Positions 18,698 through 27,672 of a stretch of DNA of 64,000 nt are shown in pieces. Location of the stretch: NCBI RefSeq assembly GCF_013179285.1, contig NZ_WVNW01000003.1, positions 62,001-126,000 of the forward strand, in the 5' to 3' direction. Under the pieces are notes generated by a model. The model was not told where the DNA came from, made no database searches, and was given only the letters and a program-made list of their open reading frames with translations. A program made the position numbers and the translations under genes. This stretch comes from Roseobacter sp. HKCCD6576-2 (lineage in GTDB: Bacteria; Pseudomonadota; Alphaproteobacteria; Rhodobacterales; Rhodobacteraceae). Positions within the stretch are counted from its first letter, which is position 1; each line of letters starts with the position of its first letter.

Positions 18698-19444
18698 TTA
18701 GCCCCTGTGCAGGCCCCGGACATATCCAAGCGCAATCGCCGCGAAGGCGGTGATGACACCGACGGCGAAGGGCAGGTTGAATGTGTCACTGGTGAAGACC
18801 GAGACCGCGACGCCGACCAGCGCCCAATCCAGCGCCACCGCATAGGTGACCGGTGGGCGGAGCCGCAGGATCGCGATGCCAAGCGCGCCGATGGCGATCA
18901 GCCCAAGCCAACTGGCCGCGCCCGGGCCGATCCCGGTCCACCCCGTCAGGGTGGTCATCGCCGCCACGAAACTCGCCGCCGTCAGCCAGCCCGCGTAGAG
19001 CCCGAGCGGGGCGGCACAAAGCCAAGTGTCGCTGCGCGGCGCACGGGCCATGGCAAAGACGGCACCGCCGAGCATCACGAAGATCAGGAGTGTCGCGATC
19101 ACCGGATTCAGTTGCGCCACGCCAATCCAACTGGCCCCCACGGCGAGGCTGATGAAGAGCGGCCAACGGGTGGCGTCCCATCCCGGATCGACATCGCGTT
19201 TGATCAGCCCAAAGAAGGCGGACGCGATGAGCCAGGCATAGATCACGCCCCAGATCGCGAAAGCGTAACCCGCCGGTTGCAGTGGCAAGGGCGGCGTCGG
19301 GTTCGGGAATGCATCGGGGTCGAAGCCGGTGAAGGGCTGTGTCATCAGCGGCGCGGCGGCGAAGGCCAGGGCCGCGCAGACGATGAGGATCGCCTTGAGC
19401 TTGGCGCCGTCATTCGGGTCTTCGGGGTTTTCGATGTCAGACAA
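18698..19444 (-). CDS. TspO/MBR-like tryptophan-rich membrane protein
   Basis: 248 residues with about seven hydrophobic segments: a first at 18-35, then [19 protein letters not shown] (55-75) and more to the C-terminus near 225-243. The motif [11 protein letters not shown] with Trp/Pro-rich helices resembles the longer tryptophan-rich sensory proteins related to TspO. Ligand and role are not deducible. The start overlaps the end of serS by eight bases, so it is likely co-transcribed with serS. Family assignment is moderate. Confidence 0.7.
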   Translation of the reverse strand: MSDIENPEDPNDGAKLKAILIVCAALAFAAAPLMTQPFTGFDPDAFPNPTPPLPLQPAGYAFAIWGVIYAWLIASAFFGLIKRDVDPGWDATRWPLFISLAVGASWIGVAQLNPVIATLLIFVMLGGAVFAMARAPRSDTWLCAAPLGLYAGWLTAASFVAAMTTLTGWTGIGPGAASWLGLIAIGALGIAILRLRPPVTYAVALDWALVGVAVSVFTSDTFNLPFAVGVITAFAAIALGYVRGLHRG

Positions 19445-20729
19445 GGGCGCCTCCCGCGTCGATCCGGGTTTTGTCGCCGAGATAGGGGTGCAGAACCTCG
19501 GGCAGGGTGACAGAGCCGTCCTCCTCCTGACCGTTTTCCAGAACCGCGATGAGGCAACGCCCCACGGCGAGGCCGGAGCCGTTCAGGGTATGGACGAATT
19601 CCGGCTTGCCGCCGCCTTCGGGACGGAAGCGCGCATTCATCCGACGCGCCTGGAAATCGCCGCAAGTAGAGCAGGAGCTGATCTCGCGATAGGTGTTTTG
19701 GCCGGGCAGCCAGACCTCGATATCATGCGTGCGGCGCGCGCCGAAGCCCATATCGCCGGTGCAGAGGATCACGGTGCGGTAGGGCAGGCCGAGTTTTTCA
19801 AGGATTCCCTCGGCGCATTTGGTCATCCGCTCCAGTTCCGCATCGGAGTGATCGGGATGGGTGATCGAGACCATTTCGACCTTCTCGAACTGGTGCTGAC
19901 GCAACATACCGGAGGTGTCGCGGCCCGCGCTGCCGGCCTCGCTGCGGAAACAGAGCGAATGGGCGGTGTAGCGGCGGGGCAGATAGCTTTCCTCGATGAT
20001 CATGCCGTTGACGATATTGGTCAGGCTGACCTCGGAGGTGGGGATCAGCCACCAGCCATTTGTGGTCTGATAGCTGTCTTCGCCGAATTTCGGCAATTGG
20101 CCGGTGCCATACATCATCTCATCACGGACCAGGACGGGGGCGTTGACTTCGGTGAGGCCGTTTTCAAGCGTGTGGGTGTCGAGCATGAATTGCGCTAAGG
20201 CCCTGTGAAGACGGGCAATTCCACCGTTCAAGAGGACGAAACGGCTGCCCGAGAGCTTGGCGGCGGTCTCGAAATCCATGCCGTCTTGGGTGGCGGCCAG
20301 CTCGTAATGCTCTTTCGGCGTGAAGCTGAAATTGCGCGGGCTGCCGTGGCGGCGGATTTCCTCGTTATCGTCTTCGTCATCGCCATCGGGAACGCTGTCA
20401 TAAGGCAGGTTGGGAAGGGCCGCGAGGGCTTCGGTCAGGGCCGCGTCCTTGGCCTTGGCCTCGTCTTCCAGGCGCGCGATTTCATCTTTCTTTTCAGCGA
20501 CTAACGCGCGGAGGCGTTCGAACTCCGCCTCATCGCCGCTGGCCTTGGCGCGGCCCACCTCTTTGGAGGCCGCATTGCGTTCGGCGAGCGCGGTTTCAGC
20601 GGCCAGAATGCAGGCGCGGCGCGCTTCGTCGAGGGCGAGAAGGGCGGGCGATTGCGGGGCCATATCGCGGCGCGCGAGGGCGGCGTCGAAAGCGTCTGGA
20701 TTGTCACGAATGGCGCGGATGTCATGCAT
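19437..20729 (-). CDS. serS: Seryl-tRNA synthetase
   Basis: 430 residues, class II synthetase that charges tRNA-Ser. It has the N-terminal antiparallel coiled coil (about 27-100, rich in E/A/K), motif 2 [21 protein letters not shown] (given here in two parts: [11 protein letters not shown] and [10 protein letters not shown]), the GDMGFGA region and motif 3 [17 protein letters not shown]. The start [10 protein letters not shown] is standard. About 79 bases upstream lies the 11-bp repeat array shared with the KAS III gene. Confidence 0.98.
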   Translation of the reverse strand: MHDIRAIRDNPDAFDAALARRDMAPQSPALLALDEARRACILAAETALAERNAASKEVGRAKASGDEAEFERLRALVAEKKDEIARLEDEAKAKDAALTEALAALPNLPYDSVPDGDDEDDNEEIRRHGSPRNFSFTPKEHYELAATQDGMDFETAAKLSGSRFVLLNGGIARLHRALAQFMLDTHTLENGLTEVNAPVLVRDEMMYGTGQLPKFGEDSYQTTNGWWLIPTSEVSLTNIVNGMIIEESYLPRRYTAHSLCFRSEAGSAGRDTSGMLRQHQFEKVEMVSITHPDHSDAELERMTKCAEGILEKLGLPYRTVILCTGDMGFGARRTHDIEVWLPGQNTYREISSCSTCGDFQARRMNARFRPEGGGKPEFVHTLNGSGLAVGRCLIAVLENGQEEDGSVTLPEVLHPYLGDKTRIDAGGALV

Positions 20730-20808
20730 GGAGCGGGCCTTTGATCGGGCAGAGTGTTGCGGCGCGGTATGCCCGATCCGGCGGCGGGTTTGAAGGGGGA
20801 AAGGGGCG

Positions 20809-20852
20809 TATGGGACCGGTATGGATTCGGTATGGGTCTGATACAGACGCGG
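20809..20852. repeat. Four-unit 11-bp repeat upstream of serS
   Basis: Units TATGGGACCGG, TATGGATTCGG, TATGGGTCTGA and TACAGACGCGG are spaced at exactly 11 bp and match the array at 8346-8389 unit by unit (10, 9, 9 and 10 identical bases of 11). The array ends six bases before the stop codon of the pentapeptide-repeat gene and lies 79 bases upstream of serS. The equal orientation relative to two downstream genes favours a regulatory role over chance. Confidence 0.6.
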
Positions 20853-20858
20853 TGCGGG

Positions 20859-22703
20859 TTAGTCGAGCACAGGGTCGGGCAATCTGTAACCCTCCGGATT
20901 GGCCTGCCATTTGCGCCATTCGGTCTGGAAGTGTTCGTCGTCCAATGCGAATCTGGGCCAATGGGTAGGACGGAGTTCGGGCGGGACGGGGACGGAACCG
21001 TCTGCGAATATCTCGGGCCAGAACGGGCGGAGTTGGTTGGTGGTGATCTGGTCGACTTGCCCCGATGCGGCACCTCGGAGCCTAGCAGCTCTGAGTAGGG
21101 TGCCTTCTGACATCTGCGCGCGCGTAAGGTCTACCCCATGCATCTCCGCAGCGCTGAGATTTGACCCCTGCAGCTGCGCGCTAGCCATGTCCGCCTCTTG
21201 CATCTTTGCCCGAGTCAGGTTTGCCCCCTGCATCTGTGCGTTCCAAAGAATTGCCCTTTGCATCTGAGCGTCCCACAGGTCTGCGCCCTGCATCTGCGCG
21301 CGCTCGAGGTTTGCCCCCTGCATCTGCGCGCTCCAAAGGACCGCTCGCTGCATCTCCGCGCCTCGAAGATTTGCCCCCTGCATTTGCGCTTGCATAAGGT
21401 TGGCCTCCTGCATCTGCGCGTTCCTGAGGTCCGCGCCTCGCATCTGGGCGAACTGTAGGTTTGCTCCCTCTAGTTGCGCCCCAGTGAGGTCTGCCCCCTG
21501 TATTTGCACACGGGTTAGAGACACGCCAACTAAGATGGCACCATCAAGATCCGCGTTGCGGAGATCTGCCCCTGTCAGATCCGGTGGCGAGAGGTTGATG
21601 AACTCAGCTGACCGATGAGCCCGCCAATCTTCATGAAAGCGCCTATCAATAGTCCCAAAATGATCTGAGCAGGTTGAGCTCAAATCACTTTCGTTTTCGG
21701 TGCACCAGACGGCGCGTGCGGACTGAACTCTGTCTGTGATTGCGTCTGCCCAATCGGTGTATGGACCGCAAACCTCCATCGTTAGTTCCTCGCGCCCACA
21801 CCAATCGATGCGGTAGCTATGGCGCGCGGTCTCGTGGTCCAAGCGCTCAGGCGCTATCTCGACCGCCTGCAGGTTCCGCAAGTTTACGGGTTCCATCTCT
21901 GTCCAAAACTCGTGCAAGCGGAGAGAGAGTTCCCAACTGCTGGTTGCTACACGTAATGTGATTGGAGCAGTGAGGTCCCGAACCGTTCCGATTTCGGTTT
22001 TGACGAGCGTCAGATGAGCCATCACCAGAAAGCTCGCAGTTAGGCCCATCCCGTAGGTGAGCGTCGCCAATCCCGGGCGGCCTTCCACCCGAAACGCGTC
22101 GCGGACGGAGAGCCAACTGCCGATCGCGACATGTGTCGAGAACAGGGCAAGAACAAGTAGAAACACGCTCAGGTATTCGTCATGGGCGGGCCAGCTTCTT
22201 AACCAGAAACCAAACAACACCAAGGGACCTGCGATCCAAATCAAGACCAGCGTGACGGAGTTTGCGATCCAGTCCATCCGCCGCGTCGTTGAGGCGGCAT
22301 CGCGGCGAAGTTTGAGAATGAAGTCATTCAGCAACCAGGTGTTCAGGTGCCGCTCTAGCGGTTGGCCCTTCACAAGAGGATCAGGTGTAGCAAGTGCCTC
22401 TGCCATCTTGCGGACATGCAGGTGAAGATAGACATAAAGCGCCGTGCCCAAGAGAGGCGCGAAGATGAAGAATGAGTAGGTTGGGATGGAGACCCCGATG
22501 AGCGGCAAGACCGTTTCACGAGACGGAATGAAGAAATCCGCGTCTTCGACACGCAGCAAAGTGACCGTGGCAAAGGCTAAGAATGCCATTAGGCCGAACC
22601 AGTTTGTCCGCCCGACCCGGGTCAGTTCATTGATACGCGCGATTTCTATGTCTGCCCGGTCATTTTCGACTGCGACAGCGGTAGTTTTGCTTTGACTACT
22701 CAT
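20859..22703 (-). CDS. Membrane-anchored pentapeptide-repeat protein
   Basis: 614 residues from the ATG at 22703 (MSSQSKTTAV); the frame is open further upstream to 22817. The N-terminal half has four or so membrane helices: WFGLMAFLAFATVTLL, LPLIGVSIPTYSFFIFAPLL, one at VTLVLIWIAGPLVLFGFWL and two more before about residue 250. The C-terminal half, from about residue 410, is a long run of pentapeptide repeats with the unusual period-10 pattern A-[QE]-M-Q-[GER]-A-[NDI]-L, which should fold into a right-handed quadrilateral beta helix. Base composition is somewhat lower in GC than serS and secD. Role unknown; such repeats can mimic DNA or act as scaffolds. It is an accessory gene candidate. 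Confidence 0.85.
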   Translation of the reverse strand: MSSQSKTTAVAVENDRADIEIARINELTRVGRTNWFGLMAFLAFATVTLLRVEDADFFIPSRETVLPLIGVSIPTYSFFIFAPLLGTALYVYLHLHVRKMAEALATPDPLVKGQPLERHLNTWLLNDFILKLRRDAASTTRRMDWIANSVTLVLIWIAGPLVLFGFWLRSWPAHDEYLSVFLLVLALFSTHVAIGSWLSVRDAFRVEGRPGLATLTYGMGLTASFLVMAHLTLVKTEIGTVRDLTAPITLRVATSSWELSLRLHEFWTEMEPVNLRNLQAVEIAPERLDHETARHSYRIDWCGREELTMEVCGPYTDWADAITDRVQSARAVWCTENESDLSSTCSDHFGTIDRRFHEDWRAHRSAEFINLSPPDLTGADLRNADLDGAILVGVSLTRVQIQGADLTGAQLEGANLQFAQMRGADLRNAQMQEANLMQAQMQGANLRGAEMQRAVLWSAQMQGANLERAQMQGADLWDAQMQRAILWNAQMQGANLTRAKMQEADMASAQLQGSNLSAAEMHGVDLTRAQMSEGTLLRAARLRGAASGQVDQITTNQLRPFWPEIFADGSVPVPPELRPTHWPRFALDDEHFQTEWRKWQANPEGYRLPDPVLD

Positions 22704-22980
22704 TCTGAGCCTAACACCTCCGGTCCAACAAACCGCAATTTCATCGTTTCGGCAAAAGGTTTTATGGCTGTTAGCTTTGGGGTGTCGGATAGGTTGCTCT
22801 CCCCGGCTCCAACACATCTTTCCCGGTTGTCATTCATCCCCTGCGTCCCATATGCCGCAGAAGGCCCGTTTATGGGAACCGGAAAAGGGCGGGCGGGCCA
22901 TTGCCTTCCCTTGGTCCGGCCCGTATCGTGCCGCCGATTTTGCGGGCTGGCCCCGCGTTGGACAACCAAGAGGACCTCTG

Positions 22981-23268
22981 ATGGACGGTGCATTCGCCCA
23001 ATTCCTGCCCCTGATCCTGATCTTCGTGATCATGTATTTCCTGCTGATCCGGCCGCAGCAGAAGAAAGTCAAAGAACACAAGGCGATGGTGGATGCGCTG
23101 CGCCGGGGCGATCAGGTGATCACGCAAGGCGGCCTCTATGCCAAGGTGACCAAGGTCAAGGATGACGCCGAGGTTGAGGTGGAGATTGCCGAGGGGGTGA
23201 AGGTGCGCGTGGCGCGGCCGACGATCGTCCAGGTTGTTTCGAAAACCGAGCCGGCCGACAACGCCTGA
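22981..23268 (+). CDS. yajC: Preprotein translocase subunit YajC
   Basis: 95 residues; ATG at 22981 with AGAGGA upstream. One N-terminal membrane helix (FLPLILIFVIMYFLLI) is followed by RPQQKKVKEHKAMVDALRRGDQV, here quoted only in part (RPQQKKVKEH), and the conserved TQGGLYAKV turn. It forms the accessory SecDF-YajC complex that aids Sec export. It lies 25 bases before secD and starts a secDF operon. About 277 bases upstream without a gene should hold the promoter. Confidence 0.96.
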   Translation: MDGAFAQFLPLILIFVIMYFLLIRPQQKKVKEHKAMVDALRRGDQVITQGGLYAKVTKVKDDAEVEVEIAEGVKVRVARPTIVQVVSKTEPADNA

Positions 23269-23293
23269 TCCTTCGCGCTAGGAGCCATCCGAC

Positions 23294-24961
23294 ATGCTGA
23301 ATATCCCCCTTTGGAACCGGGTTTTGATCTGGGGTGTGGTTGCGATTGGTCTGGCTCTGGCGATGCCGAACCTGTTTTACGACCGGGTGGAGCGGCATAA
23401 TGATGCGGTGGCGTTGATCGAAGAGACCGGGGCCACGGATGATGCGTTGGAGGCGGATCGGGCGCTTTGGCCCGAGTTCCTGCCCGCGACATTGGTCAAT
23501 CTGGGGTTGGATTTGCGCGGGGGGGCGCATTTGCTGGCCGAGGTGCGGGTTGAGGATGTTTATGAGCAGCGAATGGATGCGCTTTGGCCCGAGGTGCGTG
23601 ATGCGCTGAGAGAGGTGCGTGCGGAGGTCGGCACGATCCGGCGGCAGGACGCGCCGATTGGCGAGTTGCAGGTGCAGATTTCGCAGCCCGAGGGCATGGC
23701 GGCGGCGGTCGCGGCAGTGCGCGAGATTGCGGCGCCGGTGGTGAGCCTGACCGGGATTGCGCAGAGCACGCTGGATGTCAGCGGTAATAACGACATTCTG
23801 ACGGTGACGCTGAGCGCGGCGGAGCAGCAGGCGACGCTGGACCGGACGATGCAGCAATCGGTGGAGATTGTGCGCCGCCGGGTTGATGAGGTCGGCACAC
23901 GTGAGCCGACCATTCAGCGGCAGGGCGAGCGGCGGGTCTTGATCCAGGTGCCGGGGATCGGCTCGGCCGAGGAGTTGAAGGCGCTGATCGGGACGACGGC
24001 GCGGCTGACCTTCCACCCGGTGGTGGGGCGGACCACGGATGGGGCGGAAGTGGCCGGGTCGCGGCAGGTGATCTATCCGTCGCTGGACGAAGAGGGCGTG
24101 TTCTACATCCTAGAGCAGACGCCGGTGGTGACGGGCGACGATCTGGTGGACAGCCAGCCCGCATTTGATGCGCAGACCGGGCAGCCCAGTGTCACCTTCC
24201 GGTTCAACCCGCATGGCGCGTCACTGTTCGGTGTGTATACGGCGGCCAATGTTGGTGCGCCGTTTGCGATTGTGCTGGATGAAGAGGTGATTTCCGCGCC
24301 GGTGATCCGGCAGGCGATCACCGGTGGCTCGGGCCAGATCACCGGGAATTTCAATGTGCAGGAATCGACCGATTTGGCGATTTTGCTCCGCGCGGGGGCC
24401 TTGCCCGCGGAGATGACTTTCCTTGAGGAGCGGACCATCGGGCCGGAATTGGGTGCCGACAGTATTGCTGCGGGGCAGGTGGCGGCGATGGTCGCCTTTG
24501 TCGCCGTTCTGGTCTTCATGATCCTCAGTTATGGGCTGTTTGGGATCTTCGCGAGTGTCGCGCTGATCCTGAATGTGGGGCTGATTTTCGGTGTCTTGAG
24601 CCTGATCGGGGCGACGCTGACCCTGCCCGGGATCGCCGGGATCGTTTTGACCATCGGGATGGCGGTGGATGCCAATGTGCTGGTCTTTGAACGTATCCGC
24701 GAGGAGCTCAAAACCGCGAAAGGCCCGGCGCGCGCTATTGAGCTGGGCTATAGCCGGGCGTTGAGCGCGATCATCGATGCGAACCTGACGACCTTCATCA
24801 TCGCGATCATTCTGTTCACCGTAGGCTCCGGTCCGGTGCGCGGCTTCTCCGTCACGCTGGGGATCGGGATCATGACCTCGGTCTTCACTGCGATTTACGT
24901 CACCCGCTTGCTGATTTTGACCTGGTTTGACCGCCGGCGTCCCAAGACAATCGAGGTCTAA
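23294..24961 (+). CDS. secD: Protein translocase subunit SecD
   Basis: 555 residues. It has an N-terminal membrane helix, the large periplasmic P1 head (LGLDLRGGAHLLAEV near residues 74-88, and GERRVLIQVPG), and a C-terminal block of five helices with GMAVDANVLVFERIREEL. SecD uses the proton gradient to pull translocated proteins out of SecYEG. The conserved Asp in GMAVDANV is present. It lies between yajC and secF with gaps of 25 and 3 bases. Confidence 0.98.
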   Translation: MLNIPLWNRVLIWGVVAIGLALAMPNLFYDRVERHNDAVALIEETGATDDALEADRALWPEFLPATLVNLGLDLRGGAHLLAEVRVEDVYEQRMDALWPEVRDALREVRAEVGTIRRQDAPIGELQVQISQPEGMAAAVAAVREIAAPVVSLTGIAQSTLDVSGNNDILTVTLSAAEQQATLDRTMQQSVEIVRRRVDEVGTREPTIQRQGERRVLIQVPGIGSAEELKALIGTTARLTFHPVVGRTTDGAEVAGSRQVIYPSLDEEGVFYILEQTPVVTGDDLVDSQPAFDAQTGQPSVTFRFNPHGASLFGVYTAANVGAPFAIVLDEEVISAPVIRQAITGGSGQITGNFNVQESTDLAILLRAGALPAEMTFLEERTIGPELGADSIAAGQVAAMVAFVAVLVFMILSYGLFGIFASVALILNVGLIFGVLSLIGATLTLPGIAGIVLTIGMAVDANVLVFERIREELKTAKGPARAIELGYSRALSAIIDANLTTFIIAIILFTVGSGPVRGFSVTLGIGIMTSVFTAIYVTRLLILTWFDRRRPKTIEV

Positions 24962-24964
24962 GAG

Positions 24965-25936
24965 ATGCGCCTGCGCCTGGTTCCCCAAGAGACAAATTTC
25001 AACTTCTTCCGCTTCGCGCGGGTCACATTCGGTGCCTCAATCGTCGCCATGGTGGTGTCGATTGGCATCTGGCTTGCGATGGGGCTGAATTTCGGGATCG
25101 ATTTCCTTGGCGGCACGACGCTGCGGGTGGAGAGCACGCAGGAGGTGGTCGTGGGCGACTACCGCGCGGCGCTTGATCCGTTGGGCCTTGGCGATGTCTC
25201 GATCACCGAAGTGTTCGACCCAACCTTTGAGGCGGGCCGCCATGTGGCGATGGTCCGTATTCAGGCGCAGGAAGGCCAGGAGAGTGTGACACCGGAGACG
25301 GTGAATGCGGTGCAAGACGCGCTTGTGGCGGCGATTGACCCGGAGATGACCTTCCCCTCGGTGGAAAGCGTCGGGCCGAAGGTCTCGGGCGAGTTGATCA
25401 CCACGGCGCTGCTTGCGGTCGGCATCTCGCTGGCGGCGATCTTGATCTATATCTGGCTCAGGTTCGAATGGCAGTTCTCGGTCGGCGCGGTGGCGGCCTT
25501 GATCCACGATGTGGTGTTGACCATCGGGGTGTTTTCGCTGCTGCAAATCCGGTTCGATTTGGCGACGATCGCGGCGCTTCTGACGATCATCGGCTATTCG
25601 ATCAACGATACGGTGGTGATTTTCGACCGGCTGCGCGAGAACCTGCGGAAATACAAGAAAATGCCGCTGGTCGACGTGATGAACCTCAGCGCCAATGAGA
25701 CGTTGAGCCGGACCTTGATGACCAGTGGCACGACGCTTCTGGCGCTTTTGGCGCTGCTGATCCTCGGTGGCGATGTGATCCGCGGCTTCGTCTTCGCGAT
25801 TTTCTGGGGCGTGATCGTAGGCACCTATTCCTCGATCTATGTGGCGAAGAATGTCGTCTTGATGATCGGGGTGAAACGCGATTGGTCGAAGCCGGATGGA
25901 AATGCCGGAACGCAGTTTTCCAACATAGATGCCTGA
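24965..25936 (+). CDS. secF: Protein translocase subunit SecF
   Basis: 323 residues. N-terminal helix, the short P1-like domain beginning GLNFGIDFLGGTTLRVE, and the C-terminal membrane block with ATIAALLTIIGYSINDTVVIFDRLREN (quoted here as IGYSINDTVVIFDRLREN) and the SRTLMTSGTTL motif. It pairs with SecD. Its 3' end overlaps the start of the TauE-like gene by eight bases, which indicates translational coupling in the yajC-secD-secF operon. Confidence 0.98.
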   Translation: MRLRLVPQETNFNFFRFARVTFGASIVAMVVSIGIWLAMGLNFGIDFLGGTTLRVESTQEVVVGDYRAALDPLGLGDVSITEVFDPTFEAGRHVAMVRIQAQEGQESVTPETVNAVQDALVAAIDPEMTFPSVESVGPKVSGELITTALLAVGISLAAILIYIWLRFEWQFSVGAVAALIHDVVLTIGVFSLLQIRFDLATIAALLTIIGYSINDTVVIFDRLRENLRKYKKMPLVDVMNLSANETLSRTLMTSGTTLLALLALLILGGDVIRGFVFAIFWGVIVGTYSSIYVAKNVVLMIGVKRDWSKPDGNAGTQFSNIDA

Positions 25937-26681
25937 GGCGTTGAGCGCCGCACTGGCCCTGGACGGGCTGGTGTGGGTTCTGGCCACGACGATCCTTGCG
26001 GGGGTGGTTTATGGCTTTGCGGGGTTCGGCTCGGCGCTGATTTTCATGCCTTTGGCAACGATCTGGCTGGAGCCCGCCTTTGCGATTGCGGCGTTCTCCC
26101 TCTCGGCAATCGTGTCGCTATTCACCGTTGTGCCACGCGCTTGGGGGGTGGCGGAGAAATCCGCGACCTTCACCTTGATTGGCGCGGCGTTTCTGGGCGC
26201 GCCGTTTGGGATCTACCTGCTGCGTGTCTTGGACGTCGATTGGGTGCGCATCGCGGTTGCGACGACGGTTTTGGTGACCTTGGCGGCGTTGATGGCGGGT
26301 TGGCGCTATGCCACGCGGCCGGGGGTGGCCACCCGCGTCGGCGTTGGCGCGGCCACGGGCGTTTTGGGCGGGCTGACCGGGCTGATGGGGCCGATTGTGA
26401 TCTTGTTCAATCTGGGCGCGGGCAGCCGGGCCGAGGTGATGCGGGCCAATACGATGGTGTTTCTGACCACGATCAGCATCCTGGTCCTGCCGCAAATGGC
26501 GTTTCAGGGATTGTTGAGCCTGGAGGCACTTTGGCTGGGTGTGGTGATGATGCCAGCCTATGGGATCGGGACGCGGATTGGGCAGGCGCTATTCGACCCG
26601 GATCGCGAAGTTATGTATCGCCGGGTCGCATATGGTATTATCGGTTTGGCGGGTGTGATGGGGCTGCCGATCTGGCAGTGA
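25929..26681 (+). CDS. Sulfite exporter TauE/SafE family membrane protein
   Basis: 250 residues with about eight hydrophobic segments. The family repeats are visible: GVVYGFAGFGSALIFMPL in the N-terminal half and ATGVLGGLTGLMGPIVILF in the second half, each with the Gly-Phe/Gly-Leu-Gly pattern of TauE/SafE transporters. Substrates for the family include sulfite and organosulfonates, but none can be assigned. The start overlaps the end of secF, so it belongs to the secDF transcript; a link to export is not evident. Confidence 0.88.
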   Translation: MPEALSAALALDGLVWVLATTILAGVVYGFAGFGSALIFMPLATIWLEPAFAIAAFSLSAIVSLFTVVPRAWGVAEKSATFTLIGAAFLGAPFGIYLLRVLDVDWVRIAVATTVLVTLAALMAGWRYATRPGVATRVGVGAATGVLGGLTGLMGPIVILFNLGAGSRAEVMRANTMVFLTTISILVLPQMAFQGLLSLEALWLGVVMMPAYGIGTRIGQALFDPDREVMYRRVAYGIIGLAGVMGLPIWQ

Positions 26682-26693
26682 GTGGAGAAGGGC

Positions 26694-27059
26694 ATGCAGC
26701 TACACGAAGTGCAATATGACGACCGCAAGCCGATCGATGGCTATGGGCCGGGGTTTTTCCGGGTCGGTGGCGAACGGATTGAGGGCGGGGCGGTGTTGCT
26801 GCCCTCGGGGGTTGCACCTTGGGCTGGGTATGAAGCGGCAGGGCCTCTGATTGCGGCGGCCGATGAGATCGATGTTTTGCTGATCGGGACGGGGGCGGAG
26901 ATTGCGCATATCCCCGACGGCTTGCGTGCGGAGCTTGAGGCGGCGGGCATTGGGGTGGAGGTGATGGCGTCCCCCTCGGCTTGCCGGACCTATAACGTGC
27001 TGCTGGCCGAAGGACGGCGGATTGGCGCGGCGCTTTTGCCGATTTCCGAGGCGAAATAG
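26694..27059 (+). CDS. Mth938-like (DUF498, NDUFAF3-family) protein
   Basis: 121 residues from the ATG at 26694, preceded by GGAGAAGG. It has the Mth938 fold pattern: IDGYGPGFFRVGGERIEGG, then IDVLLIGTGAE and VEVMASPSACRTYNVLLAEGRRI, quoted here in part. Family knowledge: the human relative NDUFAF3 is a complex I assembly factor, and in alphaproteobacteria the gene is found beside secDF, as here. A complex I assembly role is an inference by homology. The same window also encodes the NDUFAF7-type methyltransferase. Confidence 0.88.
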   Translation: MQLHEVQYDDRKPIDGYGPGFFRVGGERIEGGAVLLPSGVAPWAGYEAAGPLIAAADEIDVLLIGTGAEIAHIPDGLRAELEAAGIGVEVMASPSACRTYNVLLAEGRRIGAALLPISEAK

Positions 27060-27225
27060 GCCGCCATTATTGGTTCATTGCATATTTGGGCAAATATCCA
27101 TTGTTTATTCCTAATTCACGTCTTTTGGGCGGCCTAATGTCGCCTTTTGGATGAATCGGAATTGACAGTGGCTTTGAATGAACCCACCGATTGGGAACTT
27201 TCGGACAGATAAAGGGTTCAATACG

Positions 27226-27672
27226 ATGTTTCGTTCATTTCGGCAGGTTGTTTCAAAGGTGGTTGTCGTATCGATTGCCGTAATGCTCGCGGCGCCGGTC
27301 AGCGCGCAGAATTCGGCGCTGCAAGTCCCGGTGACATCGGAGTTCATCCCCGGGGAGATACGATTTACCGGCGGGTTGGGGACCGTCTATCAATATCGTT
27401 GGACGATAGTGGCCGTTGATGGCCGGTTGGCGCTTTGTGGTGCAGGGTATCTGCGAGATGGGCGGCTGCGCGGTTCGATCAATGACATGCTGGAGGGGGC
27501 CTCTCTTCTGGTCGGATCGCAGGTTATGCCGGTCGACGCGCGGTTTTTCACCCGCGCCCGCAGTGCGCGCCGACTGGATCAAGCGGTTGCGACTTGTCAG
27601 CCGACCGGCGTGTCCGCAAATACGCGTGAAACTATCTATTTTCAGCCGGATTCAGGTTCCTGGCGGAACTAG
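27226..27672 (+). CDS. Secreted protein of unknown function
   Basis: 148 residues from the ATG at 27226 (MFRSFRQVVS), with AAAGGG upstream. A signal peptide (hydrophobic VVVVSIAVMLAA, cleavage after VSA) precedes a mature part of about 120 residues with two Cys (CGAGY and ATCQPTG) that could pair. No family recognised. The 166 bases before it are AT-rich for this genome and include TTGACA-like bases near 27162. Its stop codon overlaps the stop of the convergent DUF1194 gene in a CTAG. Confidence 0.7.
   Translation: MFRSFRQVVSKVVVVSIAVMLAAPVSAQNSALQVPVTSEFIPGEIRFTGGLGTVYQYRWTIVAVDGRLALCGAGYLRDGRLRGSINDMLEGASLLVGSQVMPVDARFFTRARSARRLDQAVATCQPTGVSANTRETIYFQPDSGSWRN

Noticed and set aside
21100-21560. 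CRISPR-like or tandem DNA repeat array
   Set aside because: The about 30-bp similarity comes from pentapeptide codons in an open reading frame, without spacers.
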